Positions 6,976-16,279 are shown, counted from the stretch's first letter. The stretch is 64,000 bases of DNA from GCA-1730015 sp964550655 (GCA_964550655.1 CAZKAQ010000005.1:6191-70190), one strand, 5' to 3'. Translations and numbers: made by a program. The notes: generated by a model from the sequence alone, not told the origin.

Positions 6976-9402
6976 TCAAGCGGCCTTTTTAGTCACAACT
7001 GTTGCCAGTTGATCAATACTCGCAATAACATCAGCGACATCTTCTGTTTTCACAGGTTTTGAATAATAGTAGCCCTGGGCAACACTAATGCCCAGCCTGC
7101 GAACTTCAGCCAACTGCTGCTCTGTCTCGATTCCTTCTGCGACGGTCTCCAGACCATAGATTTCAGCAATTGAGGCAATTGTGGCTGTAATAGATTTGCT
7201 GCTAACAGATTCATCGTCGATTCTGCTGATAAACGATCGATCAATCTTAAGGGTATCAAGAGGCAATGCCTGTAGCTGGTTAAGTGAAGAATAACCAGTA
7301 CCGAAATCGTCCAACGCGATTTTTATACCATGATTTTTAAGGGTGGTAAGACTGTCCACAATCCATTCGATATCGGACATCACAACACTTTCAGTGATCT
7401 CCAATTCCAGAAAGCGTGCGGGTAGATTATAACGTTCGATCGCGTTAAATACATTATCAACAAACTCTACCTGGGTAATTTGATGGACCGACACATTAAC
7501 AGCAACTCTGATAGCGAGATTCTCGGTATTATTCCATACGGCTGCCTGTCGACATGCTTCGTTCAATACCCAGTTACCCAGATTTGGCATTAGCCCACAT
7601 TCTTCGGCTACGCCTACAAATTCGATTGGTGAAACCAGACCTCTTTCCGGGTGGTTCCAGCGTATAAGTGCCTCAACAGAGAACACTTCGTCATGCAGTA
7701 AGCTAATTTGAGGCTGGTAGTAGAGTTCCAGTTCATTATTCTCTATTGCGTACGGCAGATCTCTTTCAATAGTTGTTCGCTGCTCAAATTGTTCTGCAAC
7801 GTTTCTATCGAACGATGTGATCGATTTCTTTCCTGACTGCTTTGCGCTATACATTGCGAAGTCAGAGGTCTTTTGTAACTCCACAACAGTGTCGGCATCA
7901 TCAGGATATATACTGTAGCCAATACTGGTATCAACCTCAGCTATAGTATCTTCAAGAATAAACGGTGCCGTAAAGGCTTCTTTCAGTTCACATGCAAGCT
8001 GATAGAGTTCGTCTTTTTTGTCAAACTTATAGGTAATTGCGAATTCGTCACCACCCATGCGCGCTATTATTTTACCGTCATTTGTAACATTCCGCAGCCT
8101 GTCACTCACTTGCCTGAGAAGCTGATCTCCCGCAATGTGTCCCAACGTATCATTGATGGCTTTAAAACCATTAAGATCCAATGTCATCAAAACTAATTTT
8201 TCATTTCGGGCAGTGTTTGTTTTTTTGAATAAATCTTCGAGCTCATCCTGAAAATAACGTCTGTTAGGAAGATCCGTTAATTGATCGTAGTCAGCCTGAT
8301 GCTGCACTCTTCTCGCTATCTTGTATGTGACATACCCCATAATCAGGCAGAAAAGAACGATGAGTAAGCTGGAAAATAAGTTTATTCTGGCTCTTGCACG
8401 GATAGACTCTGCGGTAGATATTGTATTTTTAAGCGAAGCATCAACTAAATTCGCTACCTGATCTTTAGTATGCAATGATAAATTATTCCAACGGGCAATA
8501 CTGTCTGCGACATTAGTCTGATCATATTTCGTCAATAATATTTGATCAACGTTGTGTCGAAAAACATTATGATACTGATTACTCATGTTGACCGCTTCTT
8601 CCCTGGACACGCCTTCGTTCACATTCTGCTGAGAAATATCTATCAGGTAAGTTAACGCCTGCTGGGCTCGTTCATGCTGCTGAACAATTCTCAGCTCCAT
8701 ATTTTCCTTATTGATTTTCTCTGCAGATGAATTCTGTATTTTAAGCAGATAACCTTCCAGCAGAGTGCTTATTTGATTTATCGAATCGCTCAATTCCCAA
8801 ATGACATTCTTTTTGTCATGTGCCGTGAGAACATCAATATATTCTTTATCAGGAAGACCATGATTACCCTTGCGTATTTCATTTACCGATCTGATGAGAT
8901 TTGAATAAGCATCGAAAAGTTTCATTCGAATACTTTCATCACGAGCATCAAAAGGCAAATATACTTGTCGGATCAATATCGAGCTCGTGATAGACATTCT
9001 CTTAAGGCTATCGTCATAGTCCTTAATGAGAGCCGCCAGTGATCCGCTTCCGTAGCGATTATGGAGTGAATTAGAACCATCGGTATCTGACAGCAGTAAA
9101 TCAGAGCGAACCTGATTGAAAAGTGTCCTGGTGTTTTGGGAGAGATTTGAAAGTTCAGTACGACCGTCAGTAAATTGTTTTGATTCAATCAGAATCCGTT
9201 GCACAGCACTTCTTTGCTGGTCCAGTGTTTTTGAGATTTCAAACAACGTTTTTTCAGGAGCAACAGAACGTTGCAGACTCAGTGCACCTGAGAAATGTGT
9301 GAGTGCATCAGACAAGTAGTGACTTCCAAGCCAGAACACCATGCCTGAAAATATAAAACTGACGAATATAAGATTTTTACTGCTTTTTGAGATGTTTATC
9401 AT
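6976..9402 (-). CDS. Membrane GGDEF-EAL c-di-GMP turnover protein
   Basis: The 808-residue protein has a membrane segment at about 12-34, a large helical, coiled-coil-rich periplasmic region (35-335), a second membrane segment (about 341-361), then GGDEF and EAL domains. The GGDEF site is intact (RMGGDEFA, near residue 450) with the substrate-binding FKAINDTLGH upstream. The EAL domain keeps EALIRW (near 577), ELEITES, LDDFGTGYSS and LKIDRSF, so both activities are possible. It probably senses a periplasmic signal and controls biofilm or adhesion through c-di-GMP. Whether it controls the giant adhesin or the polysaccharide genes in this window is speculation. The gene is monocistronic and converges on the flavoenzyme gene with an 11-bp gap. 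Confidence 0.9.
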   Translation of the reverse strand: MINISKSSKNLIFVSFIFSGMVFWLGSHYLSDALTHFSGALSLQRSVAPEKTLFEISKTLDQQRSAVQRILIESKQFTDGRTELSNLSQNTRTLFNQVRSDLLLSDTDGSNSLHNRYGSGSLAALIKDYDDSLKRMSITSSILIRQVYLPFDARDESIRMKLFDAYSNLIRSVNEIRKGNHGLPDKEYIDVLTAHDKKNVIWELSDSINQISTLLEGYLLKIQNSSAEKINKENMELRIVQQHERAQQALTYLIDISQQNVNEGVSREEAVNMSNQYHNVFRHNVDQILLTKYDQTNVADSIARWNNLSLHTKDQVANLVDASLKNTISTAESIRARARINLFSSLLIVLFCLIMGYVTYKIARRVQHQADYDQLTDLPNRRYFQDELEDLFKKTNTARNEKLVLMTLDLNGFKAINDTLGHIAGDQLLRQVSDRLRNVTNDGKIIARMGGDEFAITYKFDKKDELYQLACELKEAFTAPFILEDTIAEVDTSIGYSIYPDDADTVVELQKTSDFAMYSAKQSGKKSITSFDRNVAEQFEQRTTIERDLPYAIENNELELYYQPQISLLHDEVFSVEALIRWNHPERGLVSPIEFVGVAEECGLMPNLGNWVLNEACRQAAVWNNTENLAIRVAVNVSVHQITQVEFVDNVFNAIERYNLPARFLELEITESVVMSDIEWIVDSLTTLKNHGIKIALDDFGTGYSSLNQLQALPLDTLKIDRSFISRIDDESVSSKSITATIASIAEIYGLETVAEGIETEQQLAEVRRLGISVAQGYYYSKPVKTEDVADVIASIDQLATVVTKKAA

Positions 9403-10190
9403 TTTTTATTATCGTATATTAGATCAAATCCTCACTACATCTCTAACAACTGGTGTATTGCGATGACCCGATTTTCGAAACTTTAACAACTGTGTATCTC
9501 TGTCCTTTTAATCTTTTCTGTCCTTTTATTCTCTTATGGGCAGCTGCAGTATTTGCTTTACATATCTCTGAGTCATGAGAAAGAACTGCAGCTAAATATG
9601 AGCAATTGCCAGCATCAACCCCGAAGTTTCTAAATGACTCCGTATCGATCAACCGCAATAAAGGCCGGTTTTATAAACATAATTGCTTTTTCCGGCGTAT
9701 ACGATCAAACCGAGCGACTTACTCTCCAGGGCCAAATCACTCGCAAAATGCCATGGAATTCACAAAATCGCGCAAGTGTTATCTTACGTCTCTATATTCA
9801 GTCTGCAGCAACACCATGACAATTTAGAATTCTTCATTTCTCAGGACCGTCGGGCAAGCCACACAAATTCGCCTTTTTAGTCAGACAGAAATTGGAGATC
9901 TGTACACCGGGGATGTTAGTCGTGCCTGAATTTCCATTGCCACGGAATGCCTGTTTGTACAAGAAATTCTTGTCAGGCTCCTCTGTTTTGTATCGACCGG
10001 GAAATAAATGCTAACCTGCACGCTTGGCCTGTCTGATCGAGCGGTGGAAAAAAATGGCACAAGAGCGTCACTGCAGTGAAATCTGAATAGACGCGAAGCA
10101 ATGCCTGATCCCCCGATTGGGGGATGCGACCGTGAGGAATTTCAGCTAAGTGTATAACCTAAGCTAACACTCTCAAGAAGTAGGCAGTAG
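9403..10190. other. Long intergenic region
   Basis: About 790 bp without a supported gene. Short overlapping frames near 9606-9880 (plus) and 9443-9658 (minus) lack ribosome binding sites and have poor composition. The only structured feature I see is the GC palindrome near 10108-10125. Confidence 0.4.
10108..10125. promoter_or_regulatory. Palindrome upstream of LuxR-type regulator
   Basis: ATCCCCCGATTGGGGGAT is an 18-bp perfect palindrome (7-bp arms, GATT centre), 65 bp before the regulator's start codon. Position and symmetry fit an operator for a dimeric regulator, possibly the LuxR-type protein itself. This is inference. Confidence 0.4.
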
Positions 10191-11336
10191 ATGCACGACA
10201 AGCAGTCAACAGCTCTCATTTCAATCTACGACGCTGCGAACGACTCACAGGGGTGGGGAAACTCACTTGACGCGTGCGTTGACTACGTTCGTGCACATAG
10301 CGCAAATATTATGTTTCAGGAAAACGACATCAACTCCCGATGGCGTTATTCTCTGGGCAGTGAATTTTGGCGCAACTGCTCACCGGAAAACATGGCAACC
10401 AGTATTGCGATGTTTGAAAAGTATGACACCGCTGCCTGGAAATTCGTCCATAAACACAAAAAACAAACCTTACTTGCTGATACAGACTTCTGGAAAGATC
10501 TAAGCGAAATCGATGAGCGAGAAGACTATAAGTTTTTTCGAAATCAGATGGGTTTTCTGCGTAAGGTGGGTTGCACCCTGAATGACAATCTTTGCTGGAC
10601 CGACAACATTGCTTTCCAGTTTCCGGCGCACATGAAAGTCGTACCGATCGAAAGCATGCAGAGAATGCAAAGCCTGCTTCCTCATGCCGCAAAGTCTATA
10701 GAGCTTTGGCGCACCTTTTCTATTCTAAAATCCCAATACAAAGCAGTTTTGTCAGCACTGGATCATGTCCGCGTGGGGCTTTGTATCGCAGAGCCCGGTG
10801 GTAGAATCATTGTCAGTAATGATGAAGCTAATAGAATATTTGATCTTGGCAGTTCAATTCGTCTGGGTAAAGACAGGTTGATACACTGCAAATCATCCGT
10901 GGTACGGAATTCAATCCAGCAATCAATAGAAAAAAGTTGTGCTACATCATCCGGACAGGCGTCTTCAGCGGAAACTTTCCAGGTTATCGGTGAAAACCCC
11001 GACAAACAAATAGCTGTTGAGGTAGCGCCACTGAGGGATTCCGGAGCTGAGATCTCCAGCCACTTTAACGGGGCACTGCTTACGCTAATTGATTTCTCTT
11101 CCGACCTTGATATTGACTGCGCCAGAGTCGCAAAAGCATACAAGCTCACCTCTAAAGAAGCGGAAGTTTGTCAATTGCTGGTCAAAGGAACATCTGTGGT
11201 TGATATTGCTGATATCAGAAACGTAAAGCCCGAGACTATCAAAACCCAGCTCAAGTCGATATATCGTAAAACAGGTGCTGGTGGTCGGATAAAACTAACC
11301 AGACTTGCGTTAAAGAGTAGCCCGCCGGTTAACTGA
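10191..11336 (+). CDS. LuxR-type HTH transcriptional regulator
   Basis: The 381-residue protein ends in a LuxR/FixJ-type helix-turn-helix (about residues 315-370: LTSKEAEVCQLLVKG, then VKPETIKTQLKSIYRKTG). The N-terminal 180 residues have no domain I can name. Residues about 190-225 (VLSALDHVRVGLCIAEPGG, IIVSNDEANRIFD) look like a PAS fold. It is not a response regulator, since no receiver domain is seen, and it is not an AHL-type LuxR. It is likely a ligand-sensing activator or repressor. No target operon is adjacent; the neighbouring genes are unrelated and 300 bp away. Confidence 0.85.
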   Translation: MHDKQSTALISIYDAANDSQGWGNSLDACVDYVRAHSANIMFQENDINSRWRYSLGSEFWRNCSPENMATSIAMFEKYDTAAWKFVHKHKKQTLLADTDFWKDLSEIDEREDYKFFRNQMGFLRKVGCTLNDNLCWTDNIAFQFPAHMKVVPIESMQRMQSLLPHAAKSIELWRTFSILKSQYKAVLSALDHVRVGLCIAEPGGRIIVSNDEANRIFDLGSSIRLGKDRLIHCKSSVVRNSIQQSIEKSCATSSGQASSAETFQVIGENPDKQIAVEVAPLRDSGAEISSHFNGALLTLIDFSSDLDIDCARVAKAYKLTSKEAEVCQLLVKGTSVVDIADIRNVKPETIKTQLKSIYRKTGAGGRIKLTRLALKSSPPVN

Positions 11337-11642
11337 TTTTATTCAGTTACCATGGGAATCAACGCATTACGAGTAAACCTCACGTTGACTGTGTGTTTAT
11401 AAACAGCGCCCATCCGTGGGACAAACTACGCCAGCTTGAGTACCTCACAAACCATTTCACTCGCACACAGTGTGACAACATGAGCCAGAAGAATCATCAC
11501 CATTTTGTGGTATAGGCGATGATCCACCTGGCATTTTACAAAATAATTGACCATAGAAATAAACAAGTGATCTGCATGCTTAAGCCAGCCAATACCCTTA
11601 TTTTTATGGCAAAGTAATTGAAAAATGCATCATAGGAACGAA
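11337..11642. other. Intergenic region
   Basis: About 300 bp between the LuxR-type gene and the alkyltransferase-like gene. I saw no ORF, terminator-quality hairpin or repeat. Confidence 0.35.
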
Positions 11643-12020
11643 ATGAGTTTTTTCTCAGACCAACAGGCTTACTTTGACGAAGTTTGGAATTTTGTCCGGC
11701 GGGTACCATTTGGCACGGTAGTTACCTATGGGCAGATTGCACAGTCGCTCCCGCAGCCAAAGTACTTTGTCTTAAATGAGCCATCAGTTTCAGTCGCAAG
11801 ACTGGTTGGAAGTGCCATGGCGCGCTGCCCTGCAGATGTGCCGTGGCACCGTGTAATTAATGCTCAAGGCAAGGTGAGCAACAGGGCCAATGCAAGCGAG
11901 CAGGTGAAGCTACTTGAGACTGAGGGTTTACATTTTGTTCAAGGCAGGATTGATCTGGAACAATATCAGTGGCTTGGCCATAACGGGACGCCTAAACCGA
12001 GACAACACCAGTTGTTCTAA
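11643..12020 (+). CDS. Alkyltransferase-like (ATL) DNA repair protein
   Basis: The 125-residue protein belongs to the MGMT (O6-alkylguanine transferase) family: an FGTVVTYGQIA winged helix and VARLVGSAMARCP containing the Arg finger. The active-site PCHRV is replaced by P67-W68-H69-R70-V71, so the alkyl-accepting Cys is missing. This is the hallmark of ATL proteins (E. coli YbaZ, yeast Atl1), which bind O6-alkylguanine and flag it for nucleotide excision repair. I chose the ATG at 11643 over an upstream in-frame ATG at 11625 because AGGA lies about 5 bases before it and nothing precedes the other. The gene stands alone. Confidence 0.85.
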   Translation: MSFFSDQQAYFDEVWNFVRRVPFGTVVTYGQIAQSLPQPKYFVLNEPSVSVARLVGSAMARCPADVPWHRVINAQGKVSNRANASEQVKLLETEGLHFVQGRIDLEQYQWLGHNGTPKPRQHQLF

Positions 12021-12161
12021 GACAACACCAGTGTTTCCGGGTATTGCCGGTGCTTCATTTAATCCGCTTTACAGCACGCTAAGCCAACCCCCTTGTACTG
12101 AGAAGGGTTCGGCTAATACCGGACTGCCAAGTCTGGCGTTCTTCAATTGGGAACGAAGAAC

Positions 12162-12213
12162 AAAAAAAGGAAAGGGCCTTTGATCACCAGTATTTGTGAA
12201 AAAGACCCTTCCT
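12162..12213 (-). terminator. Probable terminator of the CNPC-protein gene
   Basis: On the minus strand GGAAGGGTC pairs imperfectly with GGCCCTTTCC across about 25 bases, followed by a run of seven T. It lies 35-86 bp beyond the stop of the gene ending at 12248. Confidence 0.5.
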
Positions 12214-12247
12214 TCCTGAACTGTTGTAATAGTACAGCGTGATCAGT

Positions 12248-12514
12248 TTAGCTTGCAGCGCAAGGGTTGCACGGATTGCAAGGGTTTTTGCAAGCAGCAA
12301 CGGCTTTAACAGCACAAGGGTTGCATGGATTGCATGCGTCATCAACGCCTGCGATGCATTCTTCAATAGATTTCTTTGCTGCACACGGGTTGCAAGGATT
12401 GCAAGCCGCGCGAACTACACCAGTGCTACCAGCAGCTACAAGAGACACAGCTGCAGCAAGAGCCAAAGGGTTAAGACGCTTAGTTTCGTTGTTTTTCATG
12501 TTTGTTTTACTCAT
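12248..12514 (-). CDS. Exported Cys-rich CNPC-repeat protein
   Basis: The 88-residue protein has a signal peptide (NPLALAAAVSLVAAG, cleavage near VVRA/AC). The mature part of about 52 residues contains 11 cysteines, mostly in the repeat CNPCNPCA, present three times (third copy KNPCNPCNPCAAS). The Cys-Asn-Pro-Cys spacing suggests metal binding or disulphide clustering in the periplasm. Similar CNPC-repeat proteins exist in other proteobacteria, but I know of no assigned function. Start choice is uncertain: TTG at 12529, ATG at 12514 (used here) or ATG at 12499. A terminator-like hairpin follows. The repeat coding sequence makes long spurious frames on the other strand. Confidence 0.7.
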   Translation of the reverse strand: MSKTNMKNNETKRLNPLALAAAVSLVAAGSTGVVRAACNPCNPCAAKKSIEECIAGVDDACNPCNPCAVKAVAACKNPCNPCNPCAAS

Positions 12515-12529
12515 ATTTAAGTTGTGCAA

Positions 12530-12921
12530 TAAATTAAAAGTGACTATTTCACGTGGTAAAGCGCCGTCACCGCGCTATGTGTATTGCCGTCCAGAGCGAA
12601 AGCAAAGGATAATCCGACCTCACAAAATAATGACATTGCAGTTTCACCGAAGTTCAACTGCCGTTTCAAAATGTCGCAAATACCTATCCCGAGATGCTGC
12701 CATAACTTCCGAACTAAAAAGCAGACCGTTTAGTTGTAAAAGTCAAAGCTCAGAAAACGAATTCTTCACCGCTTGACCCCACAACTAAGAAAGCTTCGGT
12801 CGTGGACGTACCATTACACAAAATGCATGAACAACTTATCACCAAAAATTAACTTCTGCGACAAGAGCTTTCTACCACTAACTATGCTGTATCAGAATTG
12901 AACCATACCGTTACATCAAAC
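12530..12921. other. Intergenic region upstream of the CNPC gene
   Basis: No gene supported. It presumably contains the promoter of the minus-strand CNPC gene. A plus-strand frame here (12267-12776) is the shadow of that gene running on into non-coding sequence. Confidence 0.35.
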
Positions 12922-13104
12922 TTATTTATCGATCGTGGCAACCATGATTACAGCACAGGAACTCCAATAGATAAGCACGTTGGAAATTGACCAACGGTCA
13001 TGCATCGCAGCTATCAAGCCGCCGGCAAAAGCGATAACACCGGCAGGTAAAAAACCGACTATTGGCATGGCAACACACGCTAACAACATGGTTGCTATCA
13101 GCAA
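12922..13104 (-). CDS. Possible small membrane protein
   Basis: A 60-codon minus-strand frame encodes two hydrophobic segments (LLIATMLLACVAMPIVGFLP and VLIYWSSCAVIMVAT) joined by a short polar stretch containing MHDRWS. No ribosome binding site fits well. Start options are TTG at 13104 or ATG at 13089, and the frame is open about 13 codons further upstream. It could be a genuine small membrane protein or a decayed gene. I recognise no family. Confidence 0.3.
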   Translation of the reverse strand: MLIATMLLACVAMPIVGFLPAGVIAFAGGLIAAMHDRWSISNVLIYWSSCAVIMVATIDK

Positions 13105-13326
13105 TACTCTGCGCCACCAACTTCCTTGTCCAAAACTACCTTAATAGCAACGGTCTGCGGAAATACCTGGCTATCTCTATCGGAATAGCTAAGCGTATCG
13201 CAAAGCATTACTACGTTTGCGCTATAAAGCACTCAGGTCGCCAATTGAATGAAATATTTATCTTCTCTGGGTTATTGTGTAATCCAGGATCTTTTCTTAC
13301 AGAACTTACCTGACTGAGCCCACCCG

Positions 13327-14244
13327 GTGAAGACTTCCGCACACGAAACGCCCACTTACGATAGCCACAAGCACGGAATACTCTTTGTCTTCGCCGCCGG
13401 GGTCTTATGGTCCACAGTAGGCCTCGGTATTCGCCTTATCGAAGATGCTGTTGTTTGGCAGATCTTGTTGTATCGCTCTATCAGTATGTCAGTCTTTCTC
13501 TACGTAGTGATTCGTCTGCGCTCAGGGGAGAGCCCGTTCACACAGATACGCCGCGTCGGTTTTCCAGCTGTCATCGCAGGCCTGTCTTTGGTGGTTGCCT
13601 ACTCCGGTGGTATATACGCTATCCAAAACACCTCTGTGGCAAATGCCATGTTGTTGTTCGCAACAGCACCGTTTATGGCTGCCGTTCTGGGATGGTTAGT
13701 TCTAAGAGAACCCGTACGCGGAGCGACGTGGATTTCCATCATTGTGGCACTCAGTGGAATTGCCATCATGGTTGCAGATCAATCCGGAGCGGTGGCGCTT
13801 AAAGGCAGTCTTGCAGCGCTTGGTTCAGCTCTCGGGTTTGCCATCTTCACCGTCGCTTTGCGCTGGGGGCGTACCGGCGAGATGTTACCCTCAGTGTTTT
13901 TATCAGCCGTGTTTGCCATAGTTATTACGTTTGTGGTGTGCCAGATTTCAGGGCTTCCCAAAGTCATTAGCCTCTACGATGGCGGCATTGCCATGAGTAT
14001 GGGAGTGTTCCAGGTTGGGGCTGGACTTATCCTTTATACGCTGGGTTCACGCAGCCTGCCCGCCGCAGAGCTGACTCTGCTGTCCCTGGCAGAGGTACTA
14101 CTGGGGCCTGTCTGGGTCTGGTTATTCCTTGGGGAAACAGCGAGTGCCAATACGTTTATCGGCGGTGCAATTCTTCTTGTAGCGATTGTCGGAAACGCTA
14201 TATCCGGCAAGCGACGTAAGCCGCCGGCTATAACTACGCCTTAG
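13327..14244 (+). CDS. DMT-superfamily transporter (EamA type)
   Basis: The 305-residue protein has about ten transmembrane helices in two EamA repeats (residues about 18-145 and 160-295). It shows the usual pattern of a Trp/Gly-rich first helix (FVFAAGVLWSTVGLGIRL) and a paired PAAELTLLSLAEVLLGPVWVWLFLGE near the C-terminus of the second repeat. Family members export amino acids, nucleotides or other metabolites; the substrate cannot be inferred. It starts with GTG. It converges on, and overlaps by 11 bp, the minus-strand gene at 14234, so the two stop codons lie inside each other's coding sequence. Confidence 0.85.
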   Translation: MKTSAHETPTYDSHKHGILFVFAAGVLWSTVGLGIRLIEDAVVWQILLYRSISMSVFLYVVIRLRSGESPFTQIRRVGFPAVIAGLSLVVAYSGGIYAIQNTSVANAMLLFATAPFMAAVLGWLVLREPVRGATWISIIVALSGIAIMVADQSGAVALKGSLAALGSALGFAIFTVALRWGRTGEMLPSVFLSAVFAIVITFVVCQISGLPKVISLYDGGIAMSMGVFQVGAGLILYTLGSRSLPAAELTLLSLAEVLLGPVWVWLFLGETASANTFIGGAILLVAIVGNAISGKRRKPPAITTP

Positions 14245-14941
14245 CAATATCAGTAACGCTACTCACGTCACCCTCATACTGATGCAAGTCGTCTCGACCG
14301 CCGAGCTTGGTTGCAATATTGGCGGCAATAAGCGCATCAAAAGAAGCTTTTAGTTGAGGTTTTTTTTCCAACATTCTTTGCAACGCATCCGTGTCCCACG
14401 AGACATAGCGTGTTTCGGTGGTAAAAACTACGTCGGCAACCGCCGGTTGTCCGGTTACGAAACGAAGCTCCCCGATAAAGCAGCCAGGTCCGTTCCAATC
14501 GACGGTCTCGTCGTTTTGGATGATTTCCGCCCTGCCATGTTGAAGCAGATACAGCACCGGTTTCTGCTGTCCGGCATTGATCAGTACTTCATTGGGAACA
14601 CCCGTGTGCCAGGTGGCGATCTCAAGCACACCTAGAGTCTCACGGGTAGTGAAATTACGAAATACCATGCTCTGCAGCATTTTCTGATCCTCAGTCAGTT
14701 TGACTGGTCTACGCGCCATTAACAGCAGAATCACGTGAGCAACATTGATCAATACAAACGCACTTTGCCAAAACACGGCTGAGTAAGTGCTTTGAAAAAG
14801 AAAATAAGGAAGAGTCAAAAGGCCTGCAGCAATGGTCAAAAGGCGGAGCCAGAGGATGTCTCTGACCATGTAGGCACTGCAATACATTGTGTTAGCAATA
14901 AAAAAAACAACAATCGCAGAGTTGGATAATTCTATATTCAA
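14234..14941 (-). CDS. Membrane protein with cyclic-nucleotide-binding-like domain (Popeye-like)
   Basis: The 235-residue protein has three N-terminal membrane segments (about residues 6-22, 30-50 and 55-75). A cytosolic CRP-like beta-roll follows (about 95-215), with VLYLLQHGRAEIIQND, GPGCFIGELRFVTGQPAVADVVFT and ETRYVSWD in the order of a cNMP-binding domain. Three helices followed by such a domain is the layout of Popeye-domain (POPDC) proteins, which have bacterial relatives. Binding of cAMP is inference. The phosphate-binding cassette reads GELRFVTGQPAVADVVF, lacking the canonical RxA arginine. Start is TTG with GGAG 7-8 bases upstream. Confidence 0.7.
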   Translation of the reverse strand: MNIELSNSAIVVFFIANTMYCSAYMVRDILWLRLLTIAAGLLTLPYFLFQSTYSAVFWQSAFVLINVAHVILLLMARRPVKLTEDQKMLQSMVFRNFTTRETLGVLEIATWHTGVPNEVLINAGQQKPVLYLLQHGRAEIIQNDETVDWNGPGCFIGELRFVTGQPAVADVVFTTETRYVSWDTDALQRMLEKKPQLKASFDALIAANIATKLGGRDDLHQYEGDVSSVTDIAKA

Positions 14942-15511
14942 AAGACTGCTCCATGTATTTCAATGCATCGTCCATCCAGATGCCAACGACAATGTGTTTA
15001 CGACGAATTTACTTGACCCGGACTACCAATAATCGCTTATATACTGAACTAGTTGAAACCAGTGAAGAAGGGCTGGCTTGCCTGTTTGCGGCAATTTATT
15101 GCCAAAAGTCGTAAGCACAACTTCTCCACAAGAGAAGTTGGCAGGCCGCGTCTTCCTATCCGGGATTTCGGCAATCTTCGAGTCCACTGTGATCAGTAAA
15201 TCGAAAAATGTATGAAGGTATATTATCAATGCTTTCGAGGTGTCAGTTGATGACTAGAGTGCGAAAGACGAACTGATTCAAGAGATACAGTGTTACGTAA
15301 AGCCATATGATTTAATAACCTGAGTCACTTACAGTGAATCATTGCCAAACCATCTCTGCTAAAGGTATATCTGCTAAAAACAGGTGCGCAGTCCTGCGCT
15401 GTGACACCTGTTCTTTTTACCTGCAATGGATTGTGACTTGTGTATCTACTCACCAGTAAAAAATTATTATTTTTTTACTATAGAAACAAACTCACTCCCG
15501 CCTTTGATCTT
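14942..15511. other. Intergenic region with hairpins
   Basis: About 570 bp without a supported gene; a 68-codon minus-strand frame at 15023-15229 looks non-coding. It contains a small hairpin near 15118-15137 (ACTTCTC/GAGAAGT) and a terminator-like hairpin at 15379-15418. Confidence 0.35.
15379..15418 (+). terminator. Orphan terminator-like hairpin
   Basis: AACAGGTG (15379-15386) pairs with CACCTGTT (15405-15412) around a partly self-complementary GCGCAG/CTGCGC interior, followed by CTTTTT. No plus-strand ORF ends just before it, so it may terminate an unrecognised small RNA or be a relic. Confidence 0.4.
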
Positions 15512-16279
15512 CTACGATGGCTGTTGATTCACTGTCCAGTCGTATTTTTTATATTTAACACGATAATCTGCAGGTATTTTATTGTCGCGAAATGGATTTA
15601 TGTAACTTGTTAAATCATTAGCCTCACCTGATGGCACAAAATCTTTGGTGTAAAACTCCATGATTTTGGATACCCATACAATTTTTTTGCTTTGATCAAG
15701 CGTGACGTATTTTTCTCTGTTAAGAAATTCCACACTCGAGGCTTGAAGCATTTCTTCCAAATTTTGTTCTGTAAATGCCTGCTTGGGAAGCCGAGGGCAA
15801 TCTTTTACCATGCAGTTCAATGCAAAATGCATTCTGGGTTCATCATAGGGACGTATAACCTTGTTTTCATAATGATATAAATTTGTCTTTTTTCCTCCAA
15901 TAATGACTTCCCTGAACCTGAAAAATGATGCTCTTTTTCTAAGAGATGAAAAATTCTTCGGGATACCTCTATCAAGCACTCCATACATAGCCAAGGCATT
16001 ATATGCATTAACATGATACGACAAGATCTGCTCACGATTTGTAAACAGCTCTTTATGAGTTTCCGGACTCACTTGTTGTATTGCTGAGACAAATGCAATT
16101 AGGTCATCGGGGTCATCAACCACACCCCAAAAATTAATCCGACCCTGGTCATCGACGTGCTTGGTTAGTACATTTTGCCAGTTTGGCAGCGCATTGAGAT
16201 AAGGGTTGTTTACACCCTGAGCCAAAGCAATTGAGGAAAAGAAAAAAATGAATAAGAAAAAAGTGAAGCGTTTAAGCAT
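15512..16279 (-). CDS. Exported DUF547 protein
   Basis: The protein of about 255 residues has a signal peptide (MLKRFTFFLFIFFFSSIALA/QG) and a DUF547 domain. Its signatures are REQILSYHVNAYNALAMYGVLDRG, a central VIIGGKKTNLYHYENKVIRP, and RMHFALNCMVKDCPRLP. DUF547 resembles papain-like/transglutaminase folds, and the conserved Cys in ALNCMVKDCP and His in RMHFAL fit that, but no activity is established. I prefer ATG at 16279 over GTG at 16288, since GGTG lies about 6 bases before it. It follows the radical SAM gene by about 57 bp in the same direction and is probably co-transcribed with it. Confidence 0.8.
   Translation of the reverse strand: MLKRFTFFLFIFFFSSIALAQGVNNPYLNALPNWQNVLTKHVDDQGRINFWGVVDDPDDLIAFVSAIQQVSPETHKELFTNREQILSYHVNAYNALAMYGVLDRGIPKNFSSLRKRASFFRFREVIIGGKKTNLYHYENKVIRPYDEPRMHFALNCMVKDCPRLPKQAFTEQNLEEMLQASSVEFLNREKYVTLDQSKKIVWVSKIMEFYTKDFVPSGEANDLTSYINPFRDNKIPADYRVKYKKYDWTVNQQPS

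Noticed and set aside
9443..9880. Overlapping short frames on both strands downstream of the GGDEF-EAL gene start
   Set aside because: They overlap each other in several frames, with no ribosome binding sites and low-quality composition.
12267..12776. 169-codon plus-strand frame opposite the CNPC gene
   Set aside because: It is the complement of the CNPC repeats extended into non-coding sequence. The minus-strand gene has the signal peptide and the terminator.
15023..15229. 68-codon minus-strand frame
   Set aside because: It runs through small hairpins, lacks a ribosome binding site and has no recognisable domain.
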